64,000 nucleotides of DNA from Streptomyces sp. NBC_01689. GTDB lineage: Bacteria > Actinomycetota > Actinomycetes > Streptomycetales > Streptomycetaceae. The notes beneath the pieces are model-generated. The model did no database searches, was not told the origin of the DNA, and was given only the letters and a program-made list of their open reading frames with translations. Position 1 is the first letter of the stretch. Every line of letters begins with the position of its first letter. Positions 1 to 8,035 of this stretch are shown here, piece after piece. The stretch covers positions 4,774,001-4,838,000 of the forward strand of contig NZ_CP109592.1 in NCBI RefSeq assembly GCF_036250675.1, given 5' to 3'. A program made the translations under genes and the position numbers.

Positions 1-1
1 G

Positions 2-1147
2 CACGCCATGATGCTCGACATGAAGCGCACCTTCGACGAGATCGTCGAGGCGCACGCGGACGGCGAGCGGGCCGCCGCGATCCTGGGCAACCCCTTCTAC
101 CAGTCGCTCTCGGCGGGCTTCGCGGGCACGCAGGAGTACATGGCGATGGAGAAGCTCGGCCAGCTGCGGGCGCGGGAGGAGTGGGACCTGATCGTCGTCG
201 ACACGCCGCCGTCCCGCTCCGCGCTGGACTTCCTGGACGCCCCCAAGCGGCTCGGCTCGTTCCTGGACGGCCGCCTGATCCGGCTCCTCACCGCTCCGGC
301 GAAGCTGGGCGGCCGCGCGGGGATGAAGTTCCTGAACGTCGGTATGTCGATGATGACCGGCACCCTGGGCAAGCTGCTGGGGGGACAACTCCTCAAGGAC
401 ATGCAGACGTTCGTGGCGGCGATGGACACCACGTTCGGCGGCTTCCGGACCCGCGCGGACGCCACGTACAAGCTGCTCCAGGCGCCCGGCACGGCGTTCC
501 TGGTCGTGGCGGCCCCGGAGCGGGACGCGCTGCGGGAGGCCGCGTACTTCGTCGAGCGGCTGGCAGCCGAGGACATGCCGTTCGCCGGCCTGGTCCTCAA
601 CCGGGTGCACGGCAGCGGCGCCGCGCAGCTGTCGGCGGAACGGGCACTCGCGGCGGCGGAGAACCTCGACGCCGCGGCCGCCGAGGACGTCGATCCCGAC
701 ACCGTGGAAGATCTTGGCTCCGAGGCTGCGGAAAATCTTGACGGGGCCCGCATTGTGGATCAGGAGGGCGGGAAAGCTGGACTTCGTAACTCTCCCGACA
801 CGCACGGCAGTTCAGAGTCCTCTGCTCCCGCGCCATCAGCTCCCGAAGGCACCGAGGCTCCCGACGGTTCCGCCGAAGGCTCCCCCGCCGCCACGGACAC
901 CGACCGGACCGTCACCGACCGGACCGTCGAACAGTTCACCGCAGATCTGCTGAGGCTGCACGCCGAGCGCATGCAGTTGCTCTCCCGCGAGCAGCGCACC
1001 CGTGACCGCTTCGCCGCGCGTCACCCCGAAGTGGCCGTGGCCGAAGTGGCCGCGCTGCCCGGTGACGTGCATGACCTCGCGGGGCTGCGGGACATCGGGG
1101 AACGGCTCGCGGCCAACCGGCCGGAGCTGCCCGAGTCCGACGCCTGA
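2..1147 (+). CDS. ArsA/GET3-family anion-transporting ATPase, 5' end missing
   Basis: The reading frame is open to the left edge, so the N-terminus, including the Walker A loop, lies outside the window. What remains matches the C-terminal two thirds of actinobacterial ArsA-like ATPases: the DTPPSRSALDF switch/Walker B segment near residue 66, then the helical middle (KLLGGQLLKDMQTF) and the late nucleotide-contact segment VVAAPERDALREA. A long Ala/Glu/Pro/Ser-rich linker (about residues 215-300) is followed by a short charged tail. In Streptomyces two such ATPase genes usually sit next to each other beside wblA, and the position here agrees. The family couples ATP hydrolysis to membrane-protein targeting or anion export; the substrate of this branch is not known. 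The first ATG at base 8 is not the true start. Confidence 0.85.
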   Translation, partial: HAMMLDMKRTFDEIVEAHADGERAAAILGNPFYQSLSAGFAGTQEYMAMEKLGQLRAREEWDLIVVDTPPSRSALDFLDAPKRLGSFLDGRLIRLLTAPAKLGGRAGMKFLNVGMSMMTGTLGKLLGGQLLKDMQTFVAAMDTTFGGFRTRADATYKLLQAPGTAFLVVAAPERDALREAAYFVERLAAEDMPFAGLVLNRVHGSGAAQLSAERALAAAENLDAAAAEDVDPDTVEDLGSEAAENLDGARIVDQEGGKAGLRNSPDTHGSSESSAPAPSAPEGTEAPDGSAEGSPAATDTDRTVTDRTVEQFTADLLRLHAERMQLLSREQRTRDRFAARHPEVAVAEVAALPGDVHDLAGLRDIGERLAANRPELPESDA

Positions 1148-1247
1148 CCCGACGCCGCGACCATCCGCCGCCCGGCCCGTGACCACCACGGGCCCGCGGC
1201 CGTCCACGAGCCCGTACCCGTCACAAGGTCCGGGTGACAGGTCCATG

Positions 1248-1267
1248 GGGCCGCCTCCCGGCGGCCC
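1248..1267 (+). terminator. Possible terminator after the ArsA-like gene
   Basis: GGGCCGCC, loop TCCC, GGCGGCCC form a perfect eight-base-pair hairpin about 100 bases past the stop codon. No T-run follows, which is common in Streptomyces. The rest of the 1148-1526 spacer holds only the 7-bp repeat at 1483. Confidence 0.35.
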
Positions 1268-1482
1268 TTGTGGCCCTCTGCCGCGCCCTGAGGGCGCCTT
1301 GTCCCCTGATGAGGTCCGTCACCCCTGCCGGCACGCTGCCGCACCACATCACCGGCGCGGCGACACCACCGGCGCACCGGCACCAGCTCCGCGTCGGTCC
1401 ACCGCCGCGCGCGAGGTGGCGTACGGCTCACCGTGCGACCGCACCCCGATGTGGGCGCCGTACGGGAACGCCCCGGCTGACC

Positions 1483-1517
1483 GGTCCGTGGTCCGTGGTC
1501 CGTGGTCCGTGGTCCGA
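1483..1517. repeat. Five tandem copies of GGTCCGT
   Basis: GGTCCGT is repeated from 1483, with the fifth copy ending in A. It lies directly behind the wblA stop codon, in the gap between wblA and the convergent ArsA-like gene. Such short arrays are likely slippage products; no function is evident. Confidence 0.9.
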
Positions 1518-1526
1518 GGAGAACCT

Positions 1527-1865
1527 TCAGCCCACCGCCGCGTAACGCTCGTACACCTCTTCCTCGTCGAGGGGCAGCAGGCCCGCGCCGCGCTCGTACT
1601 CCGTACGCGCGGTCTCCAGCAGGCGACGCCACGAGGTGACGGTGGGACGCCTGCGCAGCAGTGCGCGACGCTCCCGCTCCGTCATGCCACCCCACACGCC
1701 GAATTCGACGCGGTTGTCGAGCGCATCGGCGAGGCACTCCGTGCGTACCGGACATCCGGTACACACTGCCTTCGCCCTGTTCTGCGCTGCTCCTTGAACG
1801 AACAGTTCATCCGGATCGGTAGTGCGGCAGGCCGCCTGCGCACTCCAGTCGGTTACCCAGCCCAT
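1527..1865 (-). CDS. wblA: WhiB-like iron-sulfur regulator WblA
   Basis: A 112-residue WhiB-family protein. The four cluster-binding cysteines are C13, C35, C38 and C44 (CTGCPVRTEC), followed by the family turn GVWGG at 56-60 and a basic C-terminal DNA-contact region (ERERRALLRRRP). It begins MGWVTDWSAQAACR, as I recall for Streptomyces WblA. I chose the ATG at 1863-1865 because GGGAGAGGA lies about ten bases upstream; a longer frame to 1922 exists but has no better site. WblA is known as a pleiotropic regulator that represses antibiotic production and is needed for normal sporulation; its 4Fe-4S cluster senses redox state and nitric oxide in the family. It is divergent from the PBP gene and shares the 1866-2272 promoter region. 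Confidence 0.95.
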   Translation of the reverse strand: MGWVTDWSAQAACRTTDPDELFVQGAAQNRAKAVCTGCPVRTECLADALDNRVEFGVWGGMTERERRALLRRRPTVTSWRRLLETARTEYERGAGLLPLDEEEVYERYAAVG

Positions 1866-2272
1866 ACCGGCGCCGTCCTCTCCCGAATCGAGGCTCCCCC
1901 ACGGCGGCAGCGGCATATTCACCGCCGCCAGTTGAGGACGTTACGGAAGGTGGGCACAGCGCAACACCCCCTTCGGGCCCAATCTTGAATGGCCCGAACG
2001 GACTATGCGTAAGCGGCAGATCACCCGGGGGAGTGACCCGAGGACATGCGCGACCATCCCGACAAAGCGGGACAGTTCAGTTGAGTCACAACGGACGCCT
2101 GGTGACGCATGAGGCTGATTCGGACACGACCTCCCCAAAAAACTGGGGAACCTCCGGAACGATTCGGGTTCGCCGGACGTATTGATACGTAGCCGCACTG
2201 CTGTGACAGTTGAGAGCAGCTTAGGCCAAGGCATATACGCGTGTCCGGCGAATGAGAACGTAGGCTGCCCCC
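1866..2272. promoter_or_regulatory. Divergent promoter region of wblA and the PBP gene
   Basis: About 400 bases without a gene. A hairpin TCCCCA / TGGGGA with an A-rich loop lies at 2132-2149. A TAGGCT -10-like box at 2261-2266 ends six bases before the PBP ATG, and no Shine-Dalgarno sequence precedes that ATG, so this gene may be transcribed as a leaderless message. I could not identify the wblA start point or any regulator box with confidence. Confidence 0.45.
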
Positions 2273-4540
2273 ATGCCAAAGAAGCTCTCGGGTGGTGGTC
2301 TGTCGCCCACGCAGCAGGCCGCCAAGTTCCTCGGTGTCAGCGTGCTCGCCGGAGCAGTCATGGCCGGAATCGCGTTGCCCGCCGCGGGCGCGCTGGGCCT
2401 CGCGGCCAAGGGTTCCGTCCAGGGTTTCGACGAGATTCCCGACAACTTGAAGAGTCCCGCGCTGAGTCAGCGCACGACCATCCTGGACAGCCAGGGCGGT
2501 CCGATCGCGACGGTCTACTCGCGCGACCGCACGGTGGTCGACCTCAAGAGCATCTCGCCGTACATGCAGAAGGCGATCGTCGCGATCGAGGACTCGCGCT
2601 TCTACCAGCACGGAGCGGTCGACCTGAAGGGCATCCTGCGCGCCCTGAACCAGAACGCGCAGAACGGCGGAGTGGCCCAGGGCGCCTCCACCCTCACCCA
2701 GCAGCTGGTGAAGAACTACTTCGTGGAGGAGGCCGGCGACGACCCGACGAAGGTCGCCCAGGCCACCCAGCAGACCCTCGGCCGCAAGATCCGTGAGCTC
2801 AAGTACGCGATCCAGCTCGAGGAGAAGCTCGGCAAGAAGAAGATCCTCGAGAACTACCTGAACATCACGTTCTTCGGCGAGCAGGCCTACGGCGTCGAGG
2901 CCGCCGCCCAGCGCTACTTCTCCAAGCCCGCGAAGGACCTGAACCTCCAGCAGTCGGCGCTGCTCGCGGGCATCGTCCAGTCGCCGAGCCGGTACGACCC
3001 GGTCAACGACGAGGCCGAGGCCATCAAGCGCCGCAACACCGTCCTGCAGCGCATGGCCGAGGTGCACGACATCTCCCCGCAGGAGGCCGAGGAGGCAAAG
3101 AACGCGAAGCTGGGCCTGAAGGTCAGCCAGCCGAAGAACGGCTGCATCACGGCGGTCAAGGGCGCGAGCTTCTTCTGCCGGTACGTGGAGAACGTGTTCC
3201 TCACCGACCCGGTCTTCGGCAAGACCAAGGAGGACCGGGCCAAGCTCTGGAACCAGGGCGGCCTGACCATCCGTACGACGCTCGACCCGCAGTCCCAGAA
3301 GTCCGTGCAGGACTCGATCAAGTCCCACGTCAACAAGTCGGACTCGGTCGCCACGGCGGCCACGCTGGTCGAGCCGGGGACCGGCAAGATCGTCGGCATG
3401 GGCCAGTCGAGGCCGTACGGCTACGGGAAGAACGAGACGGAGTACAACTACTCGGTCGACCGCGACATGGGCGGTTCGAACTTCGGCTTCCCGACCGGTT
3501 CGACCTTCAAGCCGTTCGTGGCCGCGGCCGCGCTGGAGCAGGGCCTGCCGCCGACGCAGGAGTACTCCGCGCCGTACAAGATGTCCTACCCCAGCCCCGT
3601 GCAGACGTGCGGCAAGCCCTGGACCAACCAGCAGAACGAGACCCTCTCGAACGAGAGCGAGTCGGAGGACGGCCCGTACCCGCTGAAGACGGCGATGGCC
3701 AAGTCGGTCAACACCTACTTCGTGCAGATGATCTCGGACATCGGCATCTGCCCGGTGGTGAAGCTGACCGACAAACTGCACGTCGTGCAGGGCAACGGCG
3801 ACAAGCTGCCCGAGGTCCCCGCCATCACCCTCGGCTCCAAGGGCATCGCCCCGCTGACCATGGCGAGCGCGTACGCCACCTTCGCCTCCCGGGGCATGTA
3901 CTGCACGCCGATCGCCATCGAGTCGATCACCCAGCAGGTGGACAGCAAGCAGAAGTCGCTGGAGGTCCCGAAGTCGACCTGCACGCGGGCCATGTCCGAG
4001 AAGACGGCGGACACCGTCAACACGCTGCTGAGCGGTGTGATCGACTCCGGTACGGGTCAGCAGGCCGGTCTGACGGACCGGGACAACGCCGGTAAGACGG
4101 GTACGACGGACGAGCGCCGCAACGCCTGGTTCGTCGGGTACACCCCGAACCTCGCGGGCGCGGTCTGGGTCGGCAGCCCCAAGCAGAACGTCAAGATGAC
4201 GAACATCAACATCGGCGGCGTCTACCACTCGCTCGTCTACGGCGGCGAGGTACCGGGCCCGATCTGGAAGGACGCCATGACGGGCGCCCTCGTGGGCAAG
4301 GACTCCCCCTCCTTCAACATGATCGACATTCCCGACCCGGTGCGGGACCACGACGACGACGGTGGTCCGGACGACGGCGGCCCGGACGACGGCGGCCCGG
4401 GCGGCGGCGACGACCGCGGCAACACCATCAGCGGGAACAACGGCAGCAACGGGAACGGCGGCGGGAAGCCGAACCCCACCTTCTCGCTCCCCGAGGGCTT
4501 CATCCAGGGACAGAACGGCACCGGCGGGCGCCGGCACTGA
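2273..4540 (+). CDS. Class A penicillin-binding protein (transglycosylase/transpeptidase)
   Basis: A 755-residue bifunctional peptidoglycan synthase. A membrane anchor lies at about residues 18-45. The GT51 glycosyltransferase domain follows, with the catalytic EDSRFYQHG at 106-114 and QGASTLTQQ at 136-144. The transpeptidase domain has the serine motif S410-T-F-K413, S478-V-N480 and K608-T-G610. It ends in an Asp/Gly/Asn-rich low-complexity tail from about residue 690. It polymerises lipid II and cross-links stem peptides on the outer face of the membrane. The gene follows wblA divergently, is followed by a strong terminator and therefore looks monocistronic. There is no clear ribosome-binding site; see the -10-like box at 2261. 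Confidence 0.95.
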   Translation: MPKKLSGGGLSPTQQAAKFLGVSVLAGAVMAGIALPAAGALGLAAKGSVQGFDEIPDNLKSPALSQRTTILDSQGGPIATVYSRDRTVVDLKSISPYMQKAIVAIEDSRFYQHGAVDLKGILRALNQNAQNGGVAQGASTLTQQLVKNYFVEEAGDDPTKVAQATQQTLGRKIRELKYAIQLEEKLGKKKILENYLNITFFGEQAYGVEAAAQRYFSKPAKDLNLQQSALLAGIVQSPSRYDPVNDEAEAIKRRNTVLQRMAEVHDISPQEAEEAKNAKLGLKVSQPKNGCITAVKGASFFCRYVENVFLTDPVFGKTKEDRAKLWNQGGLTIRTTLDPQSQKSVQDSIKSHVNKSDSVATAATLVEPGTGKIVGMGQSRPYGYGKNETEYNYSVDRDMGGSNFGFPTGSTFKPFVAAAALEQGLPPTQEYSAPYKMSYPSPVQTCGKPWTNQQNETLSNESESEDGPYPLKTAMAKSVNTYFVQMISDIGICPVVKLTDKLHVVQGNGDKLPEVPAITLGSKGIAPLTMASAYATFASRGMYCTPIAIESITQQVDSKQKSLEVPKSTCTRAMSEKTADTVNTLLSGVIDSGTGQQAGLTDRDNAGKTGTTDERRNAWFVGYTPNLAGAVWVGSPKQNVKMTNINIGGVYHSLVYGGEVPGPIWKDAMTGALVGKDSPSFNMIDIPDPVRDHDDDGGPDDGGPDDGGPGGGDDRGNTISGNNGSNGNGGGKPNPTFSLPEGFIQGQNGTGGRRH

Positions 4541-4658
4541 CAGCACCCGGCCGGGGCGCTCGTCCCCCGCCCCCGCCGGCTCTCGGGAGGCCGACGGAGG
4601 GCCGGGGGCCGGCCGGCATCGGGCACGCGCCGGGACCGGTCGCACCGAGGAACGAGAA

Positions 4659-4690
4659 AAGAGGGACGCCACCGCGGTGGCGTCCCTCTT
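4659..4690. terminator. Perfect 16-bp inverted-repeat terminator after the PBP gene
   Basis: Two 16-base arms, AAGAGGGACGCCACCG and its exact complement, abut without a loop, 118 bases after the PBP stop codon. The outer A/T pairs provide a short T tail in both directions, so it can also end transcription from the right. Confidence 0.8.
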
Positions 4691-4945
4691 GCCGTAGGTC
4701 CTTCTTGGCGTGGGTCCTTCTTGGCGTGGTCCTTCTTGGCGTGGGTCCTTCTTGGCGCACGGCCCTCGTGGCGTAGGTCCTTTGGTGTAGGCCGCCGTGC
4801 TCTCGCCGTACGTCGTGGCGGGAGGCCGTGAGTCTTGGCCATGGGTCGTGGGCCTTGGCCGTGCGCTGTGGCCGTGTGCTGTGTGCCGTGTGCTGTGTGC
4901 CGTGTGCCGTGGCCGTGGCCGTGGCCGTGGCCGTGGCCGTTCGGA
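4691..4945. repeat. Degenerate tandem repeats in the spacer before the YqeY-like gene
   Basis: Three simple arrays follow each other: four near-copies of a 16-base unit GTGGGTCCTTCTTGGC from about 4694 to 4756, alternating GTGTGCTGT/GTGTGCCGT units from about 4873 to 4912, and GGCCGT hexamers from about 4911 to 4941. No open frame in this spacer has coding character. The arrays end four bases from the stop codon of the leftward YqeY-like gene. Confidence 0.8.
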
Positions 4946-4948
4946 GCC

Positions 4949-5413
4949 TCAGCCCGCGAGCAGCTTCTTGACGACGGCGGCGACCCGCCCGCCCTCGGCC
5001 AGACCCGCGACCTTCGGGTTGACGATCTTCATGACCTGGCCCATGGCACGCGGTCCCTCGGCGCCCGCCGCCCTGGCCTCCTCGACGGCCTGTCCGACGA
5101 TCTGCTGGAGTTCCTCGTCGGAGAGCTGCTTGGGCAGGTACGTGGCGAGGAGCTCGCCCTCGGCCTTCTCCCGCTCGGCCGACTCCGGGCGACCGCCCTG
5201 CGCGAAGGCGTCCGCGGCCTCACGGCGCTTCTTCGCCTCACGGGCGATCACCTTCTGCACCTCGTCGTCGGAGAGCTCGCGCTTCGTCGTGCCCGAGACC
5301 TCCTCCTTGGTGATCGCGGTGAGGGTCAGCCGGAGCGTGGCGGAGCGGAGCTCGTCGCGCTCCTTGATGGCGGCGTTGAGGTCTTCCTGCAGCTTCGACT
5401 TGAGCGTGGTCAT
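4949..5413 (-). CDS. GatB/YqeY domain protein
   Basis: A 154-residue soluble helical protein of the YqeY family. It starts MTTLKSKLQEDLNAAIK and carries the family segments RSATLRLTLTAI, YLPKQLSDEEL and AMGQVMKIVNPKVAGLAEGG. The domain equals the C-terminal tRNA-binding tail of GatB, the amidotransferase that makes Gln-tRNA and Asn-tRNA, but stand-alone YqeY proteins have no firmly assigned role. The frame remains open far upstream; I chose the ATG at 5411-5413 because homologues begin there. GACAAT seven bases before the ATG could be a leaderless -10 box. It is divergent from the metallophosphoesterase. Confidence 0.88.
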   Translation of the reverse strand: MTTLKSKLQEDLNAAIKERDELRSATLRLTLTAITKEEVSGTTKRELSDDEVQKVIAREAKKRREAADAFAQGGRPESAEREKAEGELLATYLPKQLSDEELQQIVGQAVEEARAAGAEGPRAMGQVMKIVNPKVAGLAEGGRVAAVVKKLLAG

Positions 5414-5569
5414 GCCCACGATTGTCGCAGGTGTGGCACGGCGGGCGCCTGCTGATTTCGACGGCGGTTCCGGTGGCCGTGACGGCCGCCGCCGTCTGCG
5501 CCGCCCGGCGACGCCGGGGTTGTCCACAGCCCGGAACGCGAAGCCGCCCGGGTCTGACACGATGGACGT

Positions 5570-6493
5570 ATGCGCGCACGATACGGAGTACCCCTGGGAA
5601 TCACGGCGGTGGGCGCCGCCGGACTGCTGTACTCGGCAGGGTTCGAGGCCCGCTCGTTCCGCCTCCGGCGGGTGACGGTCCCGGTCCTGCCGCCGGGCAT
5701 GCGGCCCCTGCGTCTCCTCCAGGTCTCCGACATCCACATGGTGAGCGGGCAGCGCAAGAAGCAGCAGTGGCTGCGATCCCTTGCGGGCCTGCGCCCCGAC
5801 TTCGTCATCAACACCGGGGACAACCTCTCCGACCCGGAAGGCGTCCCCGAAGTCCTGGACGCCCTGGGCCCGTTGATGGAGTTCCCCGGCGCGTACGTCT
5901 TCGGTTCGAACGACTACTACGGCCCCACACTCCGCAACCCCGCCCGGTACCTGTTCGAAAAGGCGCAGGGCCGTCACGGTCTGAACGGCAACAAGCCGGC
6001 GGTCAACGTGGTCCACAACCCGTGGGAGGACCTGCGGGACGGCTTCGACGCGGCGGGCTGGCTGAACCTGACGAATACCCGGGGGACGCTGAAGATAGAA
6101 GGCTCCGAGATCGAGCTGACCGGTCTCGACGACCCGCACATCAAGCGGGACCGCTACGCGCGCGTGGCGGGCGGACCCTCCGAGTCGGCCGACTTCTCGC
6201 TCGGCGTGGTCCACGCGCCGTACCTGCGCGCCCTCGACGCGTTCACGGCGGACGGCTACCCCCTGCTCCTGGCCGGCCACACCCACGGCGGCCAGATCTG
6301 CCTCCCCTTCTACGGCGCCTTCGTCACCAACTGCGACCTGGACACCGACCGCGTGAAGGGCCTGTCCAAGCACACGGCGGAAGGGCAGACGTCGTACCTG
6401 CACGTCTCGGCGGGCTGCGGCACGAGCCGCTACACACCGGTCCGCTTCGCGTGCCCGCCGGAGGCGTCGCTCCTGACGCTGGTGAGCCGCTAG
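5570..6493 (+). CDS. Membrane-anchored metallophosphoesterase (YkuE/YaeI-like)
   Basis: A 307-residue calcineurin-like phosphoesterase. An N-terminal hydrophobic segment (about residues 7-22) should tether it to the membrane. Metal ligands appear as D54-x-H56, NTGDN (81-85), the usually GNHD motif here written GSND (112-115), VVHAPY, and GHTHGGQ with H237 and H239. The Ser in place of the first residues of GNHD leaves the Asn and Asp ligands in place. Relatives act on lipid-linked or UDP-linked pyrophosphates or phosphodiesters; the substrate here cannot be read from sequence. The start is ATG 5570; no good ribosome-binding site is visible. Confidence 0.88.
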   Translation: MRARYGVPLGITAVGAAGLLYSAGFEARSFRLRRVTVPVLPPGMRPLRLLQVSDIHMVSGQRKKQQWLRSLAGLRPDFVINTGDNLSDPEGVPEVLDALGPLMEFPGAYVFGSNDYYGPTLRNPARYLFEKAQGRHGLNGNKPAVNVVHNPWEDLRDGFDAAGWLNLTNTRGTLKIEGSEIELTGLDDPHIKRDRYARVAGGPSESADFSLGVVHAPYLRALDAFTADGYPLLLAGHTHGGQICLPFYGAFVTNCDLDTDRVKGLSKHTAEGQTSYLHVSAGCGTSRYTPVRFACPPEASLLTLVSR

Positions 6494-6669
6494 CAGCCCG
6501 ATCAGGGGTGGGCCCGCACGGCCGGTCACGACCCGTGATGCGCATACGGCGCACGCCTGCGCCTGTGTCTGTACCCATGCCTGCACCGGTACCGGCGGTG
6601 CAGGTCCGGAGCATCACGGGGCCGTAACCCGACCGGATGCCCCAAATAGCCCGATTCGCCCACTCCGCT

Positions 6670-6675
6670 TAGCGT
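6670..6675 (+). promoter_or_regulatory. Putative leaderless -10 box (TAGCGT) for the Pr6Pr gene
   Basis: TAGCGT ends six bases before the ATG at 6682, and no purine-rich ribosome-binding site lies between. This geometry would make the A of the start codon the transcript start. Confidence 0.45.
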
Positions 6676-6681
6676 GGGCCC

Positions 6682-7482
6682 ATGATCGCCCCGATCCCCA
6701 AGGACATACCCGACCTCCCCCCGATCCCGGGTATCGCCGCTCTGGCCCCGTACAACGTCCCGTCGGCGGCGGTGGTCGCCCCGGTGCACCGCCCGCTCGC
6801 GGCGGCCTTCCGCCTCCTGGTCGCGCTCGCCGCGGCGGCGGGCATCGCCATCGACCTGTACCTGGGCAGCCCCGGACACGTACTGAGCTACTTCGCCACC
6901 CAGAGCAACCTGCTGGTGGCGGTCGTCCTCACCGCCTCGGCCCGACGAGCCTGGTTCGCCCGCCGCCCCCTGCCCGCGACCCTCACGGGCGGCACGCTCG
7001 TGTACATCCTGATCACGGGTCTGGTCTACCACCTGCATCTGGCGGGCCGCCCCGGCGGCTTCTCGATGACCGGCGAGACCGCCTCGCTCCACGGCTGGCA
7101 GGCGATCGCGAACCTGCTCCTGTACACCGTGACCCCCGTGGCCGTGGCGATCGACTGGCTCCTGCTGACCCGCCCGGCCCACCTGGCGATGCGCCACGCG
7201 GCGACCTGGCTGCTCTACCCCCTCGTCTACCTGGCCTTCTCCCTCGCCCGCGGCGCGATGCTCGCGCCCGGCACGACGGAGCGCTACCTCTACCCCTTCG
7301 TGGACGCCGACCGGCACGGATACGTCGGCATCCTGGGAAACACGGCGATCCTGGGCGTCGCCTTCTACGCCCTCTCCCTCTTCGTCGTCGCCGTGGATCA
7401 CCTCCGCCCCGACCCGCTGCGCCACGGCGGCCGACGCCCAGAAAACCGGATTTCGTCTCCGGCCACCGGTGGGCTAAAGTAA
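6682..7482 (+). CDS. Pr6Pr (FAR-17a/AIG1-like) family integral membrane protein
   Basis: A 266-residue membrane protein with about six hydrophobic segments, starting near residue 40 after a Pro-rich cytoplasmic leader. The family marks visible are YFATQSNLLV near residue 75, GLVYHLHL in the third segment, LHGWQAIANLLLYTVTPV in the fourth and WLLYPLVYLAFSLARG in the fifth. Members are uncharacterised in bacteria; the name comes from related eukaryotic androgen-induced proteins, some of which hydrolyse fatty-acid esters of hydroxy fatty acids. It ends 28 bases before tRNA-Pro. Function is not assigned. Confidence 0.8.
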   Translation: MIAPIPKDIPDLPPIPGIAALAPYNVPSAAVVAPVHRPLAAAFRLLVALAAAAGIAIDLYLGSPGHVLSYFATQSNLLVAVVLTASARRAWFARRPLPATLTGGTLVYILITGLVYHLHLAGRPGGFSMTGETASLHGWQAIANLLLYTVTPVAVAIDWLLLTRPAHLAMRHAATWLLYPLVYLAFSLARGAMLAPGTTERYLYPFVDADRHGYVGILGNTAILGVAFYALSLFVVAVDHLRPDPLRHGGRRPENRISSPATGGLK

Positions 7483-7510
7483 ACGACGTCGCCGCGAGAG
7501 CAGCGACGAT

Positions 7511-7584
7511 CGGGGTGTAGCGCAGCTTGGCAGCGCGCTTCGTTCGGGACGAAGAGGTCGTGGGTTCAAATCCCGCCACCCCGA
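7511..7584 (+). tRNA. tRNA-Pro (anticodon CGG)
   Basis: A 74-base tRNA without encoded CCA. The acceptor stem CGGGGTG pairs with CACCCCG, the discriminator is A, the anticodon stem CTTCG/CGAAG encloses the loop TTCGGGA with anticodon CGG reading CCG, and the T arm contains GGGTTCAAATCCC. tRNA-Pro genes are classic integration sites for actinomycete conjugative elements, and an integrase remnant follows immediately. Confidence 0.97.
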
Positions 7585-7600
7585 CAGTTGAATAGCAGTT

Positions 7601-7635
7601 CAGAGGGGCCTTACCGAATCGGTGAGGCCCCTCTG
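7601..7635 (+). terminator. tRNA-Pro terminator
   Basis: CAGAGGGGCCT and its complement form an 11-bp stem, extended inward by TACCG/CGGTG around AAT, sixteen bases after the tRNA. Confidence 0.85.
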
Positions 7636-7689
7636 GCGTTGCTGTGTGCATAACTACTGCGTGACTGTCGATTCCGGAGTGCCGTGAGT

Positions 7690-7865
7690 GGTGCCTGCGA
7701 CCCGCCTCGGTCTGGGCCCAAGATGCCGTCCATGATCACGGCGGCGGTCTGATCACGGGCCGGATCTGCTTTCGGAGGATCTCGTCGATCTCAGCCGTAC
7801 CGGATCCCCTCCGGTGGGACGCCGCGGTCGGAGACCAGGGACACGAGCGCCGCCCACGGAAGTGG
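7690..7865 (-). pseudogene. C-terminal remnant of a tyrosine-recombinase integrase
   Basis: Two broken frames on the minus strand together give the end of an actinobacterial integrase. One reads ALVSLVSDRGVPPEGIRYG and then stops at 7791, resembling the FVSLLSDRGVP-type helix before the catalytic histidine box. A second reads TAEIDEILRKQIRPVI (7798 to 7751), and after a one-base shift the sequence continues QTAAVIMDGILG, the usual integrase terminus. The RLVGH-like box and the active-site tyrosine region are deleted or scrambled, so the gene is dead. The coding direction, with the gene end facing the tRNA 3' end, is that of integrases beside their attachment site. The family assignment comes from pattern recognition and needs an alignment; bounds are approximate. 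Confidence 0.6.
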
Positions 7866-8035
7866 ACGGCGCCCTGCCCGGCCGGGCGTCACGGTGCGGC
7901 CGCGGCTGCCTGACCCGGCCGGTCCGCTGACCTTCCGGGGCGAGATGGTCCGGGCGGACGCGCCGGAACCGGAACCAGACGCGAAGCCGGACCCCGGGAT
8001 CCCCGTGGTGCCGAGTGGCCCCCGGACCCGCGCCG

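Noticed and set aside
1002..1988. Rightward frame covering the ArsA-gene end and wblA
   Set aside because: Antisense to wblA, which has all four cluster cysteines; Pro/Arg/Thr-rich shadow.
2021..4672. Very long open frame opposite to the PBP gene
   Set aside because: It is the antisense shadow of a well-supported gene; it is composed of Arg/Val/Leu/Gly strings typical of high-GC reverse frames and has no recognisable domain.
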